From the NCBI GenBank assembly GCA_011634665.1, contig WAEK01000005.1, positions 171,001 to 235,000 of the forward strand: DNA of 64,000 nucleotides. The letters are read 5' to 3'. Below the pieces are notes generated by a model. It was not told where the DNA came from. It did no database searches and was given only the letters and a program-made list of their open reading frames with translations. The position numbers were made by a program, and so were the translations under genes. Below are positions 60,826 to 64,000 of this stretch, piece by piece. The DNA is from Mortierella sp. BCC40632 (taxonomy: Eukaryota; Mortierellomycota; Mortierellomycetes; Mortierellales; Mortierellaceae). Positions within the stretch are counted from its first letter, which is position 1, and each line of letters begins with the position of its first letter.

Positions 60826-60936
60826 ATCCACGCACCTGCCAGCTCAAGCCAAGCCCAGCCCCAGCCCAGTCCCATCCGCAGTCTAAACCCATTCACTTTC
60901 TCTTTTCTATTCTCATTCCTCAAACTCATCCTCACC
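59268..60936. other. 1.7 kb region between the decayed gene and Rab7
   Basis: No supported gene. Frames around 59771-60020 have ordinary composition on both strands but lack splice partners or family features. The last 250 bases are C/T-rich with a CT repeat (60785-60819) and are likely the Rab7 promoter and leader. Confidence 0.4.
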
Positions 60937-62460
60937 ATGGCCTCCCGTAAAAAAATCCTTCTCAAGGTACCCATCCATCGACTCCATCGCTCTTGTCATC
61001 CCTAGCCCAGAACTGGAACAGACCTCGTGAGGAATACAAGGAATTGGCTCTGCAGGACACACAGGAACACCTACGCACATGGGTGGTGGCTCTACCACCC
61101 ATAGTCTCTCTTTCTTTCTTTTCTTTCTCCTTCTCTCTCTCTCTCTCTCTTTTTTTTTTTTTTTTTATTCCAGGCATCCGTCTCGTCCTCATTCTACCAT
61201 TCTATCATTCTCCGCTCAGCTTGAGCTGAGACGCCACATTGACTGGACTGGAAAAAAAAAAAGCTCAATTGAATGGCACGCTCCTCGTCTACTTACGGCG
61301 AGCAATTCATCCATAATCATGGCACATGGACTGAAGAAAGGCTAAACATCAGCTCAGGAATTAAAAAAGAAGAAGAAGAAGAAGAAAAAAAAAATGTGCA
61401 GGAGAGAGGACCTACCGACAATAGATACCCATGAACAGCTTTTATCTGTGCGCTTGCCCTGTTTTGCATTGGGCAAGGAAGGCGCGGGCGTTTTTTATTG
61501 GGGGAGTTGGGGGTGGGTGGGGTAGGGGAGTAGGGGAGGCAAAGGACCGAATGCATCTCACTTGACATTTTGACAAAATGACCCTGACCAACCTTGCCGC
61601 CTTTCTTTTTTTTCCCCCTTTTCCCTTCTTTTCGTCGACTTGTAGGTTATCATCCTTGGCGAGAGCGGGTAAGTAGGATGGACGCAGCCTATCGCCCCGA
61701 GACTGCATCTGCAGACCGAGAGCAGGGTGATGAGGGAGAGAGAAAGAAAGAGAAAGATAGAAAGACGACGGAGGCAGAGGAAGGCGATGATGACATTTCC
61801 CCTCTCCTTTGGGTCTCTCCTTCCTCTCTCTTTCTTTCGCTCTTTCTCTCTATCTCTCTGTCTATCTCTATCTCTCTGTCTATCTCTCCCTCTCTCTCTC
61901 CCCAAAAAAGAAAGGCATACACACAAGATGCGATGTTTTCTTTCGTTAGTTGGGGAAACCAACACATCTCCCTATTTTGCTTGACTTTTTTTTTTTTGCC
62001 CGTCATTGACCACGCGGCCCCCACCACATGTTGGCTCTCTCCCTCTTTTATGATTTCTTGCTCTCCGTTTTCTTTCTAATAGAGTTGGCAAGACGTCGCT
62101 CATGAACCAATATGTGAACAAAAAGTTTAGTCACCAGTACAAGGCCACTATTGGCGCCGACTTTTTGACCAAGGAGGTTCTTGTCGAGGATCGGTTTGTG
62201 ACCATGCAGGTGAGGAAACAAAAAGAAGAAGAAAACAAAGGGTTCTCCGAGGAAAAGAAGATAAAAGAAAAAAAAAAGAAAGATGGCAAGGAAATAAGCT
62301 GTGGATGCAGACGTAAATCATGGCATAGATTGGTAGTAGCAAACTAGCCTAGCAGTAGCTTGAATTTTCTTTTTTGGAGGGAGAAAGTCTTGAAAAGGTC
62401 TTTCCTCATTAACCTTCTTTCCATGCTTGTGCGTGCTAATCCCCTTTTCTCTCTCTCTTT

Positions 62461-62547
<87 letters not shown>

Positions 62548-63627
62548 GATCTGGGACACAGCAGGACAGGAGCGGTTCCAGTCGTTGGGTGTGGCGTTTT
62601 ACCGAGGAGCCGACTGTTGTGTGCTCGTCTACGACGTCAACAATGCAAAGAGCTTCGAGACCTTGGAGAGCTGGAGAGACGAATTCCTAATTCAAGCCTC
62701 TCCTCGTGGTCCTGAGAACTTTCCATTTGTTGTCATTGGAAACAAGATTGACATGGAAGAGTCGAAACGCATGGTAAGCAGGCTCTTGTTTCTCACTCAC
62801 CTACTCTCGCTTTTATTATTATTTTTTTTTCCCTTGCCTGCATGGCTCTATTTTTTTTTTCTTTACTTTTCGGTCCTTGTCGACTGACGCAATAGCTCCC
62901 TGCGTCAAGTGATAAAGTAATGCGAGGAGATCTTTTATGCTCATCTAGAATCTCTTTATCTTTTTTTTTTCTCCCTCTTCTTTGACAAATGACAATGCTC
63001 AAAAAAGATCTCTCAAAAGCGCGCCATGGCATGGTGCCAGTCCAAGGGCAACATCCCGTACGTCAGCGCATGCACCACCACGTCAGCTCTCCTGAGAGAG
63101 AGAGAGAGAGAGAGAAAAAAGCTCTTGTTACAGCCGTTTCACATGAGATATATCCAGTTCACGAAAATACTAACGCTGACAACATTGTGCGTGTATGTGT
63201 TTTGAATTTTGTGTTTTGTGTCCTTTTTTTTTTGTCTGTCTTTGAATGGGGTCGGGTTATTTAGATACTTTGAGACGTCGGCAAAGGAGGCCATTAATGT
63301 TGAACAAGCCTTCCAGACCATTGCCAAGAATGCACTTCAGCAAGAAGTGGAGGTTGAAATGTAAGGAAGGAAAAAAAAATGTTTGACGAGATCGAGTGCC
63401 AAGTATCTTTTTTTTTGTATTTTGTGTGAATGTGTGTGCAAGAAACCAAGATGGTTGACGAGTATTGTCTGTGTTGATGCTGATCTGGATCTACTTTTTT
63501 TTTTTTTTTTTCTTTCTTTCTTTCTTTCTTTTACTTCTTTTTTACTATTCGGTCGATATGTAGCGACTTTCCTGATCCGATCAAGATTGACAGTGACGCT
63601 GGCAAGGACTTTGGTTGCGCCTGTTAG
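60937..63627 (+). CDS. YPT7: Rab7/Ypt7 small GTPase
   Basis: Seven exons (60937-60966, 61646-61668, 62083-62209, 62549-62773, 63008-63057, 63265-63360, 63564-63627) encode 204 residues. Exon 2 is only 23 nt and splits the P-loop. All GTPase motifs are present: GESGVGKTS, the switch I region with [25 protein letters not shown] and ETSAK. The C-terminus CAC is a CXC double-geranylgeranylation signal. The segments [15 protein letters not shown] and [17 protein letters not shown] are specific to Rab7. Ypt7/Rab7 recruits HOPS and drives homotypic vacuole and late endosome fusion. The exon 5 donor was set at GTACGT so that Pro-Tyr-Phe is rebuilt across the junction. Intron 3 ends in an 80 bp CT repeat. 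Confidence 0.96.
62465..62544. repeat. (TC)n tract at the 3' splice site of Rab7 intron 3
   Basis: About 80 bp of pure TC dinucleotide directly before the CTAG acceptor (exon starts at 62549). It acts as an extreme polypyrimidine tract. Confidence 0.95.
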
Positions 63628-64000
63628 AATTTCTTTTTTTTATTATTTTTATTATTTTTATTATTCTTTTTTTTTTTTTTTTCGCCTTCATTGGACATGT
63701 ACACACAGCACAAACACAGCACAGCAGTATTATCTTTCTTTTTCTTTTTTTCTTCCTATTTTTTTGGTTTTTTTTTGTGTGAGTTAAGGGAACAAAGTGA
63801 GAGAGAGGGTTAACAAAAGAATGTGATCTATTTGAAAAAAAAAAATGAAGAACGAGGACTACCTCATTAGTACTATGAATCAGATGCTTGAGAATGGTTG
63901 TCTTTTAACGACTCAGGATGTTAGACTGGGCAAAAGGGGGAGAACAGGATAGTCTTATTGACATCAAGTGAGTATGGCAAAGGAACCGCTTAAAAAAAAA
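63628..64000. other. 3' flank of Rab7
   Basis: This contains T-rich 3' untranslated sequence with TTATTATTTT repeats (63638-63667) and short A runs. No further gene is visible before the window ends. Confidence 0.5.

Overview
This window is nuclear DNA of a filamentous fungus. The gene set (alpha-tubulin, ribosomal protein S13, Rab7, COG2, CDC50, a Zn(II)2Cys6 regulator) is eukaryotic and fungal. Genes are dense with short GT-AG introns, including several micro-exons, and both introns and spacers are full of homopolymers and dinucleotide repeats. The PQ-loop, CYLD-like deubiquitinase and degenerate-gene families remind me of early-diverging fungi such as Mortierellaceae. That placement is a judgement from memory, not a computed one. 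I assembled exons by hand from reading frame, splice sites and protein continuity, so junctions are predictions.

Layout, left to right: a 5'-truncated ankyrin/UBA protein (+, to 4211); a PQ-loop membrane protein (-, 4442-6152); a 2.5 kb spacer; COG2 (+, 8610-12158); alpha-tubulin (-, 12379-14586); a BRCT-like protein (-, 14960-17031) divergent from translin (+, 17294-18994); a hotdog thioesterase (-, 19141-20121); a small glycine-rich secreted protein (-, 22151-22570); a 7.8 kb gene-free stretch; a single-exon Zn(II)2Cys6/AT-hook transcription factor (+, 30403-32127); a 7.6 kb gene-free stretch; an unknown protein with repeated helical modules (+, 39733-43114); a mitochondrial-type M17 leucine aminopeptidase (-, 43341-45273); a CDC50 flippase subunit (-, 45780-47801); ribosomal protein S13 (+, 48554-49411); an SLC35C2-like transporter (+, 50604-53576); a CYLD-like deubiquitinase (-, 53795-56689); a decayed gene (-, about 58168-59267); and Rab7/Ypt7 (+, 60937-63627).

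Most genes are housekeeping genes, with a membrane-traffic theme: COG2 (Golgi tethering), CDC50 (lipid flippase), Rab7 (vacuole fusion), an SLC35 transporter and a PQ-loop protein that may be vacuolar. They do not form an operon-like system. Neighbours are often convergent, with 146-230 bp between stop codons.

The less ordinary parts are the transcription factor in about 15 kb of gene-free DNA, with a tight cluster of one octamer upstream; the unknown repeat protein at 39.7-43.1 kb; the BRCT-like gene sharing a promoter with translin; and the degenerate nuclease-like gene at 58-59 kb. I found no CRISPR array, rRNA, convincing tRNA or intact transposon.
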